Below are positions 25,605 through 34,064 of a stretch of DNA of 64,000 bases, piece after piece; position 1 is the stretch's first letter; every line of letters starts with the position of its first letter. A program made the position numbers and the translations under genes. The DNA comes from Tindallia californiensis (lineage in GTDB: Bacteria; Bacillota; Clostridia; Peptostreptococcales; Tindalliaceae): positions 124,001 to 188,000 of the forward strand of contig NZ_FNPV01000004.1 of NCBI RefSeq assembly GCF_900107405.1, written 5' to 3'. A model generated the notes under the pieces. That model was given only the letters and a program-made list of their open reading frames with translations. It searched no databases and was not told the DNA's origin.

Positions 25605-27101
25605 ATGGAAAATGTAAACTATAGTGTATTGCTGGCGTTAATAGGATATTTTGTGGTTGTATTTGGGATTGGATTTTACAGCCTTGGACATGTTTCAAAG
25701 GCCAGCAAAGGAATGTCGGAAGAGACTGGGGGATTTTTGACGGAGTACCTAGCTGGAAGTCGTGACCTGGGTGGTTTTGTTTTAGCAATGACCATGGTAG
25801 CTACATACCTGAGCGCCGGCAGTTTTATCGGTGGACCTGGAACGGCATATACTTTTGGATTGGGGTGGATTTTTCTTGCGATGAGCCAAATGCCTACAGG
25901 TTATTTTACGCTGTCTGTTTTAGGTAAAAAATTTGCTATCATTGCAAGAAAGATTGATGCTGTTACGGTGACGGATTTTCTTAGGGCCAGGTATCAAAGC
26001 AAATCCATTGTGATCCTGTCATCTTTGTCGATTATTTTTTTCTTTATTGCCGCTATGAGCGCACAATGGATTGGGGCAGCCCGATTAATCGAGGGATCCG
26101 TAGGAATAAGTTATCAGAACGCGCTTTTGTTTTTTGCAATCACCGTACTGATATACACAACCATCGGTGGTTTTCGAGCCGTTGCTCTGACGGATAGCCT
26201 GCAGGGGATTGTTATGACGCTTGGAACCATTACGCTTTTAATAGCGACGATTATAGCTGGTGGAGGTGTTGGTAACATTGTTCAGAGTATGTATGAAAAA
26301 AATCCCGGCCTGATTACACCTTATGGAACAGAAGAAGGATTTATGACGATGGCCTGGGTAACTTCCTTTTGGATTTTGGTAGGGTTTGCGATTGTAGGGC
26401 TTCCTCAGGTTGCAACCAGAGCAATGAGTTATAAAGATAGCAAAAGCCTAAAAAAGGGGATTATTTATGGGACGGTAGTATCTATGGTACTGCTGCTGGG
26501 GATGCATTTTGTAGGTGCTTTCGGCAGTGTGATTGTTCCGGGCATAGAGGCAGGAGATCTGGTGGTTCCTACTTTGACCACATCTTTGTTTCCAGGGGTG
26601 ATAGCCGGTGTTATTCTGGCTGGTCCTTTGGCAGCCGTTATGTCTACCGTTGATTCTCAATTGTTGATTGTTGTTGGAGCCATGGTGAATGATCTTTATT
26701 CAAATTACATCAACCCCAAAGCCAAGAATAACTCCCGACTGACCGCAAAAGTAAGTTATGCAGCGACGTTGCTGATAGGAGTGGTTATCTTTATGGTTGC
26801 CTTTAATCCACCGCCATTGATGGTTTGGCTAAATTTGTATGCGAATGCTGGCCTGATCTCTACCTTTATTTGGACGGTACTCTTAGGGCTTTACTGGAAA
26901 AAAGCCAATGCACCAGGCGCTTTGGCTTCCATTATTGTCGGGACAGGTTCTTATGTTATATTCGATTATCTATGGGTAAGACCCTTTGGTTTGCATACGA
27001 TTGTATTGCCACTACTGCTGTCACTCCTTGCTTTTGTAGCCGTAAGTCTATCAACAAAAGCACCTGATGAAGAAGTGATCAATACATTCTGGGGAATTTA
27101 A
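25605..27101 (+). CDS. panF: Sodium/pantothenate symporter
   Basis: A 498-residue, ~13-TM solute:sodium symporter importing pantothenate with Na+. Family traits are the early EYLAGSRDLGGFVLAMTMVATYLSAGSFIGGPG, IGGFRAVALTDSLQG, and GFAIVGLPQVATRAMSYKDSK. The upstream DUF997 gene makes PanF more likely than another SSS carrier. The ATG at 25605 lies 7 bases after GGAGGG. With panB and panE in the same run, the cell can both salvage and partly make pantothenate. It ends 30 bp from the convergent purC. Confidence 0.93.
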   Translation: MENVNYSVLLALIGYFVVVFGIGFYSLGHVSKASKGMSEETGGFLTEYLAGSRDLGGFVLAMTMVATYLSAGSFIGGPGTAYTFGLGWIFLAMSQMPTGYFTLSVLGKKFAIIARKIDAVTVTDFLRARYQSKSIVILSSLSIIFFFIAAMSAQWIGAARLIEGSVGISYQNALLFFAITVLIYTTIGGFRAVALTDSLQGIVMTLGTITLLIATIIAGGGVGNIVQSMYEKNPGLITPYGTEEGFMTMAWVTSFWILVGFAIVGLPQVATRAMSYKDSKSLKKGIIYGTVVSMVLLLGMHFVGAFGSVIVPGIEAGDLVVPTLTTSLFPGVIAGVILAGPLAAVMSTVDSQLLIVVGAMVNDLYSNYINPKAKNNSRLTAKVSYAATLLIGVVIFMVAFNPPPLMVWLNLYANAGLISTFIWTVLLGLYWKKANAPGALASIIVGTGSYVIFDYLWVRPFGLHTIVLPLLLSLLAFVAVSLSTKAPDEEVINTFWGI

Positions 27102-27131
27102 GTAGGTGAGTAATGTGAGAATGGAAACAGA

Positions 27132-27812
27132 TTAAAGAGATAACATGATGTTTTCTAATTCGAAAGGTTCGACAGGCTTTCCTTCTCTGAAAACCCGCAT
27201 GTTTCCGCCGGAAATTTCGTCAATTAAAAGAATCCTATCATCGGATTTTCCGAATTCGAATTTAATATCGTATAAGTCAAGGTCCTTTGTGGCCAACAAA
27301 GCCTTAACGAGAGAAGCGATTTCTTGCGTTAAGGCTTTTAATGTGGAAAAATCATCCTTTGAAAGAATTCCCAACATATCCAGCGCATCTTCAGAAATGG
27401 GTGGATCCTGTCTTTGATCATCTTTTAATGTCACTTCAACAAAAGCGTCTAAAGCGGCTCCTTCCTCAATATAATCGCCATATCGACGATGAAAACTACC
27501 AACAGCTCGGTAACGGCAAATCACTTCCAGACCTTTTCCGAAGGGTTTTGCAGGTTTAACAGTCATCGTAGCTGCTTCGGGATCTGCATCTACATAATGA
27601 GTAGGGATCCCCTTTGCCTTTAAATGTTCAAAGAAAAATGCTGTTAATCGAAGACCGGACTGGCCAGCACCTTTAACGGTAAGACCGATCTCGTTAGAGC
27701 CGGGATCGAAAACACCATCTTTTCCTGTCATATCATCTTTGAATTTCAATAAAAACATTCCATCAGGAAGCTTATAGACATTCTTGGTTTTACCAATATA
27801 CATCAGTTCCAT
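27132..27812 (-). CDS. purC: SAICAR synthase
   Basis: Phosphoribosylaminoimidazole-succinocarboxamide synthase: joins CAIR and aspartate with ATP in purine synthesis. The 226-residue compact bacterial form is recognised by IGKTKNVY at the N-terminus, the nucleotide/substrate stretches FKDDMTGKDG and EVICRYRAVGSFHRRYG, and LIDEISGGNMRVF near the end. The start at 27812 follows GAAAGGAG; upstream in-frame Met codons lack conserved sequence. It stands alone, away from other pur genes, convergent with panF and divergent from xth. Confidence 0.96.
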   Translation of the reverse strand: MELMYIGKTKNVYKLPDGMFLLKFKDDMTGKDGVFDPGSNEIGLTVKGAGQSGLRLTAFFFEHLKAKGIPTHYVDADPEAATMTVKPAKPFGKGLEVICRYRAVGSFHRRYGDYIEEGAALDAFVEVTLKDDQRQDPPISEDALDMLGILSKDDFSTLKALTQEIASLVKALLATKDLDLYDIKFEFGKSDDRILLIDEISGGNMRVFREGKPVEPFELENIMLSL

Positions 27813-27978
27813 TAAAAATCTCCTTTCGATGCTATTTCTTCTATTATGCGATAAGCTCATAAAAATATCAATATCCATTAATGAAATCGAAAGCATCGGT
27901 GCCTTGTCAGAAATAAGGAGCCATGATAAGCTACAGAAAGATGAAAAAAGATGATAACAACTTTCTGGGAGGTTTAGC

Positions 27979-28728
27979 ATGAAACTAATTTCATGGAATG
28001 TAAATGGGTTAAGAGCTTGTGTTAAAAAAGGGTTTATGGATTATTTTGACAGAGAAAAGGCGGATGTTTTCTGTGTCCAAGAAACGAAGTTACAGCCAGA
28101 ACAGATAAGCCTGGAATTAGAAGGATACCATCAATTTTGGAATTCGGCCGAAAAAAAAGGATATTCAGGTACGGCTGTGTTTACAAAGACAGAGCCTTTG
28201 ACGGTTCAATACGGTTTGGATATGGAAGCTTACGACGGGGAAGGTCGAGTGATTACCTTGGAGTATAACGACTACTATTTGGTGAATGTATATACACCGA
28301 ACTCTCAACGGGAGCTAACCAGACTTGACTTCAGAATGGATTGGGAAAACGTCTTTCGGGAATACTTGAAATCGCTGGAAGCAAAAAAACCAGTCATTCT
28401 CTGTGGAGATTTGAATGTGGCACACCGGGAAATCGACTTGAAAAATCCAAAAACCAATCGAAGAAATGCTGGGTTTACGGACGAAGAAAGAGAGAAAATG
28501 ACAACGCTTTTAAGCAGTGGTTTTATTGACACCTTCCGACACCTATACCCAGACTTAGAGGGAGCATACACCTGGTGGTCCTATATGCGACAGGCCAGAG
28601 AAAGAAATGCCGGCTGGAGAATCGACTATTTTCTCGTTTCAGAATCTCTGAAACAAAAGATAAAAAAAGCGGAAATTCACTCAGAGGTTATGGGAAGCGA
28701 TCATTGTCCGGTATTACTGGAAATATAA
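27979..28728 (+). CDS. xth: Exodeoxyribonuclease III
   Basis: AP endonuclease and 3'-5' exonuclease for base excision repair. The 249-residue protein carries the EEP-family motifs in order: ISWNVNGLRA, QETKLQ with the metal-binding Glu, GDLNVAH, and the C-terminal GSDHCPVLLEI with the catalytic Asp-His. The start has GGGAGG upstream. It is divergent from purC across 166 bp. It ends shortly before the promoter of the riboswitch-controlled aminotransferase. Confidence 0.97.
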   Translation: MKLISWNVNGLRACVKKGFMDYFDREKADVFCVQETKLQPEQISLELEGYHQFWNSAEKKGYSGTAVFTKTEPLTVQYGLDMEAYDGEGRVITLEYNDYYLVNVYTPNSQRELTRLDFRMDWENVFREYLKSLEAKKPVILCGDLNVAHREIDLKNPKTNRRNAGFTDEEREKMTTLLSSGFIDTFRHLYPDLEGAYTWWSYMRQARERNAGWRIDYFLVSESLKQKIKKAEIHSEVMGSDHCPVLLEI

Positions 28729-28782
28729 GTAACATCTAAGGTATTCGTACAGAACAAATAATAGATTCTTACAGAACAAAAG

Positions 28783-28811
28783 TTGACAGAGCAGAAAGAT
28801 TCCCCTATAAT
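28783..28811 (+). promoter_or_regulatory. Consensus SigA promoter of the riboswitch-aminotransferase unit
   Basis: TTGACA at 28783-28788, 17-bp spacer, TATAAT at 28806-28811: both boxes are perfect. Transcription would start near 28818 and give a ~340-nt leader. Confidence 0.93.
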
Positions 28812-28864
28812 AATAATTGGATATGTGGTTGCATTTTGAAGTGACACAAAAAACTGAAATGAGT

Positions 28865-29043
28865 CATAAATAGAGGAGCAGTCATAGGGTAACCGGCGTA
28901 TGTGAAAGAGGCACACATCTGATGATTCCGGTGAAGGCTTTGGCTGCCGAAAGAGGCCTATTGGTGTGCAAAGGGGATCTTGACAGTTTAGGACAGTCCT
29001 AGGCTGTTGTCATGCGATTTTTATGCATGGAGAGCTATTTATG
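28865..29043 (+). ncRNA. Lysine riboswitch aptamer (L-box)
   Basis: The aptamer follows the L-box plan. P1 is CATAAATAG (28865-28873) with CTATTTATG (29035-29043). P2 base is GCAGTC (28878-28883) with GGCTGC (28942-28947). P2a is ACCGG with CCGGT, then the GCCGAAAG junction. A P4 hairpin is built on TTAGGA / TCCTAG. P5 is CATGC / GCATG, flanked by the conserved CTGTTGTC and GGAGAGCTA. AGAGG.GC after P1 is also conserved. The L2 and L3 loops are shorter than in Bacillus lysC. The P1 3' strand lies wholly inside the 5' arm of the terminator that follows, so ligand binding should prevent termination. Confidence 0.85.
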
Positions 29044-29077
29044 TAATGAGGCATCATTACGTAAATAGCTTTTTTTA
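29033..29077 (+). terminator. Riboswitch expression-platform terminator
   Basis: A 17-bp stem (29033-29049 with 29054-29070, one G-U pair, GGCA loop) is followed by a T-run. It cannot coexist with riboswitch P1, which uses 29035-29043. Confidence 0.92.
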
Positions 29078-29159
29078 TACCCGTAATTAGTTGATGCCGC
29101 AACGTGAACATGGTAACAAGCAGGCTTAAAAATCAGTGTAGAAGAAAGGTGGTTATTCC

Positions 29160-30416
29160 ATGAACAGTGTACCAAAACTTAATCTGGAAGGTTCTATGAA
29201 ATTATTTGAAGAAGCGAAGCAAATGTCTCCGGGGGGTCTTCTTGGGATTCGTCGTCCCTACAACTTTGTAGAAGGCGAATATCCTATTTTTATTGAGCGG
29301 GGATACGGTGGCCACATTGTAGATGTGGATGGTAACGATTATATTGACATGCTTTGTGGATATGGACCGATTATTTTGGGGTATAGAGAACCGGAAATCA
29401 ATCAGGTAGTCATTGAACAAATGGAAAAAGGTTTCTGTTTTTCCTTAGTTCAGGAAGTTCAAAACACCTTGGCAGAAAGACTGGTTAAATTAATTCCGTC
29501 CGCGGAGATGGTCATTCTTGCGAAAACAGGCTCTGACGTAACAACGATGGCTGTAAGAGTAGCACGTGGTTTTAACGGTAAAACGAAAGTACTTCGTTGC
29601 GGATACCATGGATGGCATGATTGGTGCGTGGAAGTTCCTGGTGGAGTACCGGAAGAAATTCAGAACATGACCGTTGAGTTTCCTTATGGAGATTTGGATG
29701 CGTTGGAAGAAGCGCTTAAAAAACATGGAGATGATACAGCTTGTATTATGTTGACACCAGTAGGTCATCCGCTTTCAGCACCAGTGCAAGAACCACCGGC
29801 TGGGTACCTAGAAGGCGTTAGAGAACTGGCAGATAAATATGAGGTTGTTTTAATATTTGATGAAATCCGTACAGGCTTTCGAGTAGCAATGGGTGGAGCA
29901 CAGGAACGTTACGGAGTAACTCCGGATCTTTCTACCTTTGGTAAGGCAATGGCGAACGGATACCCTATTAGTGCACTGGTAGGTAAAAAAGAGATTATGA
30001 AAGTCGTTGAAAAAGAAGTGTTCATTAGTTCCACCTTTTTCCCTAACAGCTTAGAAATGCATGCTTCTTTGAAATGCATCGATATTTTGGAAAGAGAAAA
30101 CGTAATCGACAGCATTTGGAAACGTGGAGAAGACTTTTTTGCACAAATGGAAAAAATTGTTCAGGAATCTGATGTACCGGCGACAGCATCAGGTATTCCA
30201 CCAATGCCTTATATTACCTTTGATAAGGTGGATGATCAGTACAAAGAAAGAAGAAAATTCTTTTACACAGAAACCATCCGGCGAGGGTTGTTTATTCAAC
30301 CATACCATCATGGATATATCTGTCATCGACATACCGATCAAGATTTGAAAGATGCCTTGGGAGCTATGGAAGAGGCGCTTAAGCATACGCATAAAGTATA
30401 TCCATATAAAAAATAG
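29160..30416 (+). CDS. Class III aminotransferase/aminomutase, HemL-like, under lysine riboswitch
   Basis: A 418-residue PLP fold-type I enzyme closest to glutamate-1-semialdehyde aminomutase relatives. It carries GYHGWHDW, the pyridine-contact Asp234 in LIFDEIRTGFR and the Schiff-base Lys262 in STFGKAMANGYP. It begins PKLNLEGSMKLFEEAKQMSPGGL rather than with canonical HemL sequence, and no haem genes are near. The gene is monocistronic behind an L-box leader, with AAGGTGG as ribosome binding site. Lysine control plus the ON geometry suggest that lysine or a derivative such as beta-lysine is substrate, as aminotransferase or aminomutase. Glutamate-1-semialdehyde activity is less likely. Family is sure, substrate is not. 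Confidence 0.85.
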   Translation: MNSVPKLNLEGSMKLFEEAKQMSPGGLLGIRRPYNFVEGEYPIFIERGYGGHIVDVDGNDYIDMLCGYGPIILGYREPEINQVVIEQMEKGFCFSLVQEVQNTLAERLVKLIPSAEMVILAKTGSDVTTMAVRVARGFNGKTKVLRCGYHGWHDWCVEVPGGVPEEIQNMTVEFPYGDLDALEEALKKHGDDTACIMLTPVGHPLSAPVQEPPAGYLEGVRELADKYEVVLIFDEIRTGFRVAMGGAQERYGVTPDLSTFGKAMANGYPISALVGKKEIMKVVEKEVFISSTFFPNSLEMHASLKCIDILERENVIDSIWKRGEDFFAQMEKIVQESDVPATASGIPPMPYITFDKVDDQYKERRKFFYTETIRRGLFIQPYHHGYICHRHTDQDLKDALGAMEEALKHTHKVYPYKK

Positions 30417-30435
30417 TCGATATAAAAAATAGTCG
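30404..30435 (+). repeat. Perfect 16-bp tandem duplication at the aminotransferase stop
   Basis: ATATAAAAAATAGTCG occurs twice head-to-tail (30404-30419, 30420-30435). The first copy carries the TAG stop codon, the second lies just after it. Probably a recent slippage duplication. Confidence 0.95.
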
Positions 30436-30450
30436 ATCTGACCAAACAAA

Positions 30451-30485
30451 AGACCCCTATGCCTAAAAATGGTATTAGGGGTTTT
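30451..30485 (+). terminator. Terminator after the HemL-like gene
   Basis: ACCCCTA pairs with TTAGGGGT around an A-rich loop and is followed by TTTTAT. Confidence 0.85.
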
Positions 30486-30578
30486 ATAATGGATCTTTTG
30501 CTGAAGTAAGCACTGTGGTAAAATGAAGTTGTTATTATTCCCTTTTATAAAAGCGAATCCATGGAAAAGGTGACATAT

Positions 30579-32906
30579 ATGAAATCAATCCGAGTTCAAA
30601 TGCTGGTATATCTAATGATAGGTGCAGGCATCCTTTTTACAGGAATGCTTCTTTTTATCAATAACAAACTTGCTGATTTACCGGAAGTTATTACGGAGCA
30701 ATACCAGGATGTAACCGAAGCCAGAGCCAACGAGCTGTCTCATGAACTTCGTGGCTATATGAAAATGTTACAAATGATTTCGCAGTCACCAGAAATAAAA
30801 AAAATGGATCAAGCAATCGTTAAAAGATATCTGCCTCACTTGGTGTTGCCTGAAATAATGCGAAATATGACCATTATATGGCCCGATGCTTCGGGTTGGA
30901 GTAGTGTGGATCAATGGGTGGACGTCAGAGATCAAGAACAGTATTTGAATATCATAGAAAAAGGCGAAGTGCAATGGATATCTCAACCATTTAAGAGTCC
31001 TTATATTGAAGAAGACTTGGTTATTATTATTTCCCACTCCATAAGAAATGAAAGGCAGCAGAACATAGGTATTGTTAATATGGTGGTACCGGTAGGTTTC
31101 ATGAATCGCATTGTAGAAGACGTTCGTCTAGGAAGAGATACGCAGGCATGGATCATCAGTGAAGAAGGAAAGATCGTTTCCTTTTCCCCGGATGCCCGAT
31201 ACGAAGCGGCTGTAGGTCAGTCTTTAGATGAGTATAAAGATTTGACAGCAACCAATTTGTTTCAACAGCCTAGTGGGTATGTGGAGTATACAAGTTATGA
31301 TGGTGAAGAAATGCTGATGTTCTTTCATGAAATTCTTCATTCACCAAACTGGTATTTTGGTATAGCGGTACCAGCGATAGAAATCTATGGAGAAGTGAAA
31401 AGTATTGCCAATGCTGTTTTAGCTATTCTATTATTTGGTTCTTTTCTCATTATCGTGTTTGCGTTTTTTTATGCACATAGCTTATCAAGGCCAATTTTAG
31501 CCTTGCAAAAAGTGTTTAGAGAAGCGGCATCGGGTAATTTGAACATCAGAGCTGATGAAACCACACCGAATGAACTGGGAGAAGCCGGTAAGAACTTTAA
31601 CCAGATGATTAATAAAATACGAGCCCTTACGTATTATGACCCGACTACTAATTTGACAAACTATAATGGATTTATGCTGGAAGCGCCTCATATTATTGAG
31701 CGAATGAAAAGGGAAGATAAGCTTCCTTGCATTGCTATTATTTCTATTGACGGATTTAAGCGAATTAACAGCATCAGTGGATACGAATCAGGAAATCGGG
31801 TTTTGATGCATCTTGCCCGCCGATTAGAAAGCATGACTGATAGGGAAGAAATGGTAGCGCGTCACTTTGGGGACGAATTTATATTACTGATCGGTGCCAG
31901 CGGTGTTAAGGATATAGAAAAACGGGTTCGTCTGTTTTGGAAACACTGCAGTACTATTTTGCATTTGCAGGAACATGAATTTGTGTTAAAAACCAGCATC
32001 GGTGCAGCTTTTTGTGAACAGGGCATATCAACTGTAGAAGAAATCTTTAATCGTGCTACTTTAGCAAAACTTAGTATTAAGCAACAGGGTGGGAATGGAT
32101 TTCAATTTTACAACAGAGATTTAGAAGTACAGATCATGGAAGAGCAAACGATTGAAAATCATTTACATCATGCCATTGAGCGAAAGGAATTTCGGTTGAT
32201 GTATCAGCCTATTGTTAATGGAGAAAGAGGGACAATTGAAGCTTATGAGGCCTTGTTAAGGTGGAATCATCCGGCTCATATAAATCTGGGTGTTCAACAA
32301 ATGATTCAGATTGCAGAGCAAAATGGGCAAATTCTGGAAATAGGGAAATGGGTACTAGAAGAAGCGTGCCGACAGAATCAACAATGGCGTAAAACGCTAC
32401 AAAAACCTGATTTAGTGATATGTGTCAATGTATCAGCACTGCAGTTCGAACAACGCACCTTTACAAAAACCATAAGAGAAACGCTGAAAAAAACCGGACT
32501 TCCGGGACATTGCCTTGAGCTGGAGATTACAGAAAGAATTGCAATGACAGGAATGGAAGAAAAATTAGAAAAAATGAAAGAACTTAAGGAAATGGGAGTA
32601 AAAATGTCCATCGATGATTTTGGGACAGGCTATTCGTCTTTAGCTTATTTTACCCGCTATCCAATTGATACGCTGAAAATTGATAAATCTTTTATTAACA
32701 AAATGGTAGAAGATCAAGGAGCGGAAACAATTGTCAATACAATCATTAATATGGCACACTCTATGGAGATGAAAGCAGTAGCTGAAGGTGTTGAGACAAG
32801 AGAACAGATGGAGTACTTACTGAGTAAAAAATGCGACTTCTTACAGGGATATTACTTATCAAAACCGCTGGAGGCTGAGAGTGTGGACGGAAGCTTAAAA
32901 GATTAA
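30579..32906 (+). CDS. Membrane sensor with degenerate GGDEF and EAL domains (c-di-GMP phosphodiesterase)
   Basis: A 775-residue inner-membrane protein: TM1 8-27, a Cache-like extracytoplasmic sensor ~30-275, TM2 277-298, HAMP ~300-350, GGDEF-like ~355-515, EAL ~525-770. The GGDEF signature reads FGDEF (430-434), losing the first Gly, so cyclase activity is doubtful and the domain may only bind GTP. The EAL domain keeps E557AL, ITER, DDFGTGYSS, KIDKSFI and AEGVET, so c-di-GMP hydrolysis is expected. AAAAGGTGA supports the ATG at 30579 over the one at 30561. Monocistronic. The extracellular ligand is unknown. Confidence 0.92.
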   Translation: MKSIRVQMLVYLMIGAGILFTGMLLFINNKLADLPEVITEQYQDVTEARANELSHELRGYMKMLQMISQSPEIKKMDQAIVKRYLPHLVLPEIMRNMTIIWPDASGWSSVDQWVDVRDQEQYLNIIEKGEVQWISQPFKSPYIEEDLVIIISHSIRNERQQNIGIVNMVVPVGFMNRIVEDVRLGRDTQAWIISEEGKIVSFSPDARYEAAVGQSLDEYKDLTATNLFQQPSGYVEYTSYDGEEMLMFFHEILHSPNWYFGIAVPAIEIYGEVKSIANAVLAILLFGSFLIIVFAFFYAHSLSRPILALQKVFREAASGNLNIRADETTPNELGEAGKNFNQMINKIRALTYYDPTTNLTNYNGFMLEAPHIIERMKREDKLPCIAIISIDGFKRINSISGYESGNRVLMHLARRLESMTDREEMVARHFGDEFILLIGASGVKDIEKRVRLFWKHCSTILHLQEHEFVLKTSIGAAFCEQGISTVEEIFNRATLAKLSIKQQGGNGFQFYNRDLEVQIMEEQTIENHLHHAIERKEFRLMYQPIVNGERGTIEAYEALLRWNHPAHINLGVQQMIQIAEQNGQILEIGKWVLEEACRQNQQWRKTLQKPDLVICVNVSALQFEQRTFTKTIRETLKKTGLPGHCLELEITERIAMTGMEEKLEKMKELKEMGVKMSIDDFGTGYSSLAYFTRYPIDTLKIDKSFINKMVEDQGAETIVNTIINMAHSMEMKAVAEGVETREQMEYLLSKKCDFLQGYYLSKPLEAESVDGSLKD

Positions 32907-32910
32907 AGAG

Positions 32911-32932
32911 TAGCATGGGTTAAACCCTGCTA
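32911..32932 (+). terminator. Weak terminator after the EAL gene
   Basis: TAGCA-T-GGGTT pairs with AACCC-TGCTA, followed by only a loose T-rich stretch. Confidence 0.5.
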
Positions 32933-32961
32933 TCTTATCATAGACAGGCTTATTAGCTTCA

Positions 32962-32990
32962 TTGAATCTTTACCTATTCTATGTTAAGAT
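32962..32990 (+). promoter_or_regulatory. SigA-type promoter of the SurA-like lipoprotein gene
   Basis: TTGAAT at 32962-32967, 17-bp spacer and TAAGAT at 32985-32990, 42 bp before the GTG start. Confidence 0.65.
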
Positions 32991-33031
32991 GATTTATGTG
33001 TGAATAAAGGATCGTTGAAAGGGGTAATGTT

Positions 33032-33784
33032 GTGAAGCAGAAGAAAAAAATTCTATTGTTGCTAACGCTGGTATTACTGTTGATTATTACAGCTTGTGTA
33101 AATTCTGAGGGAATCGATGAAGAAAGTGAAGAAACTCAGGAAGACCTTGGAGAAGTAGTGGCAATCGTTAATGGAGAAAATATTTACGAATTAGTTTTCC
33201 AAAGACAGGTTGATCGGTTGATTTCAGCCAATGAACAACAAGGGATGAGTTTTGAAGGCGAAGAAGGAGAAATGGTTAAAGCACAAATTGAAGATCAGGT
33301 AATGGACTATTTGCTTCAACAAGAAGTGTTGCTGCAGGAAGCCGGAAGTCGTCAGCTGAAAGCTTCTGAAGAAGAAATTGATGAAGAAATGAAAATGATA
33401 AGGGATCAGTTCGAGACAGAGGAAGCATACGAGCAGGCGTTGGAAGATAACCTGTTTACAGAAGAAGAGCTCCGAAATACGCTAAAAGCAGAGCTAACTA
33501 TTGAAACACTCTTAGAAAGCGAAAGTCCGGAGATAGAGATAGATGAAGAAGAGATACAAGAATATTATAACTTCTATGAAATGCAGCACGAACAACAAAT
33601 GGCTATGATTCAGCAAGAAGGAACAGAGCTTTCAGATGAAGAAATGGAAATGATGAAATTACCATCTTATGAAGAAATGGAAGAAGATCTACGTCAACAA
33701 ATTATCATGCAAAAACAGCAAGAATACCACATGTTGTTGGTGGAAGAGTTGATGGAAAACAGCGAAATAGAAATATTAATTTAA
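33032..33784 (+). CDS. SurA/PrsA N-terminal-domain lipoprotein, chaperone-like
   Basis: A 250-residue secreted lipoprotein. A Lys-rich n-region and hydrophobic core end in lipobox ITAC with Cys22 as lipidation site. The mature part is very acidic and helical and contains the SurA-N pattern VAIVNGENIYELVFQRQVDRL followed by LLQQEVLLQEA. There is no parvulin PPIase core, so a chaperone role without isomerase activity for exported proteins is likely. The high Glu content is compatible with a saline or alkaline habitat. GTG start at 33032 with GAAAGGGG upstream. Own promoter and terminator. Confidence 0.8.
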   Translation: MKQKKKILLLLTLVLLLIITACVNSEGIDEESEETQEDLGEVVAIVNGENIYELVFQRQVDRLISANEQQGMSFEGEEGEMVKAQIEDQVMDYLLQQEVLLQEAGSRQLKASEEEIDEEMKMIRDQFETEEAYEQALEDNLFTEEELRNTLKAELTIETLLESESPEIEIDEEEIQEYYNFYEMQHEQQMAMIQQEGTELSDEEMEMMKLPSYEEMEEDLRQQIIMQKQQEYHMLLVEELMENSEIEILI

Positions 33785-33812
33785 GAAAACGCCCTACCAA
33801 GAGGGCGTTTTT
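33785..33812 (+). terminator. Terminator after the lipoprotein gene
   Basis: AAAACGCCCT pairs with AGGGCGTTTT, ending in TTTTT. Confidence 0.9.
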
Positions 33813-33915
33813 ACATGTAGAAAAACCCTTTCACTATGTTAAGAAGAAATCGTTGCAGCAAGCAGATGATTTTTGTAAGAGGAAAGGTGAGTTGTCAGGC
33901 AAGTTTGAATTTTGC

Positions 33916-33945
33916 TTGACATGAATCAGGAGATCAGCGTATGAT
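33916..33945 (+). promoter_or_regulatory. SigA-type promoter of the M20 amidohydrolase gene
   Basis: TTGACA at 33916-33921, 18-bp spacer and TATGAT at 33940-33945, leaving a ~110-nt leader. The leader has a small TTTCTTTCGGAAAG hairpin near 34001 and no recognised riboswitch. Confidence 0.7.
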
Positions 33946-34064
33946 AAATAGTAAGCCTTAATTCTAGAAATCCTACAAGAGATGGTTTCTATAGCTAACT
34001 TTCTTTCGGAAAGAATTGTGAAGCGAATGCAATAGGTAAAGAACTGAGGGAAAGAGGTGAAAGA

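Noticed and set aside
27813-27980. N-terminal extension of purC up to 27980
   Set aside because: The added residues are not conserved and run into the xth start; GAAAGGAG supports 27812.
29160-30416. Calling the class III aminotransferase hemL
   Set aside because: Catalytic residues fit the superfamily, but it is under a lysine riboswitch with no haem genes nearby and the N-terminus is not canonical.
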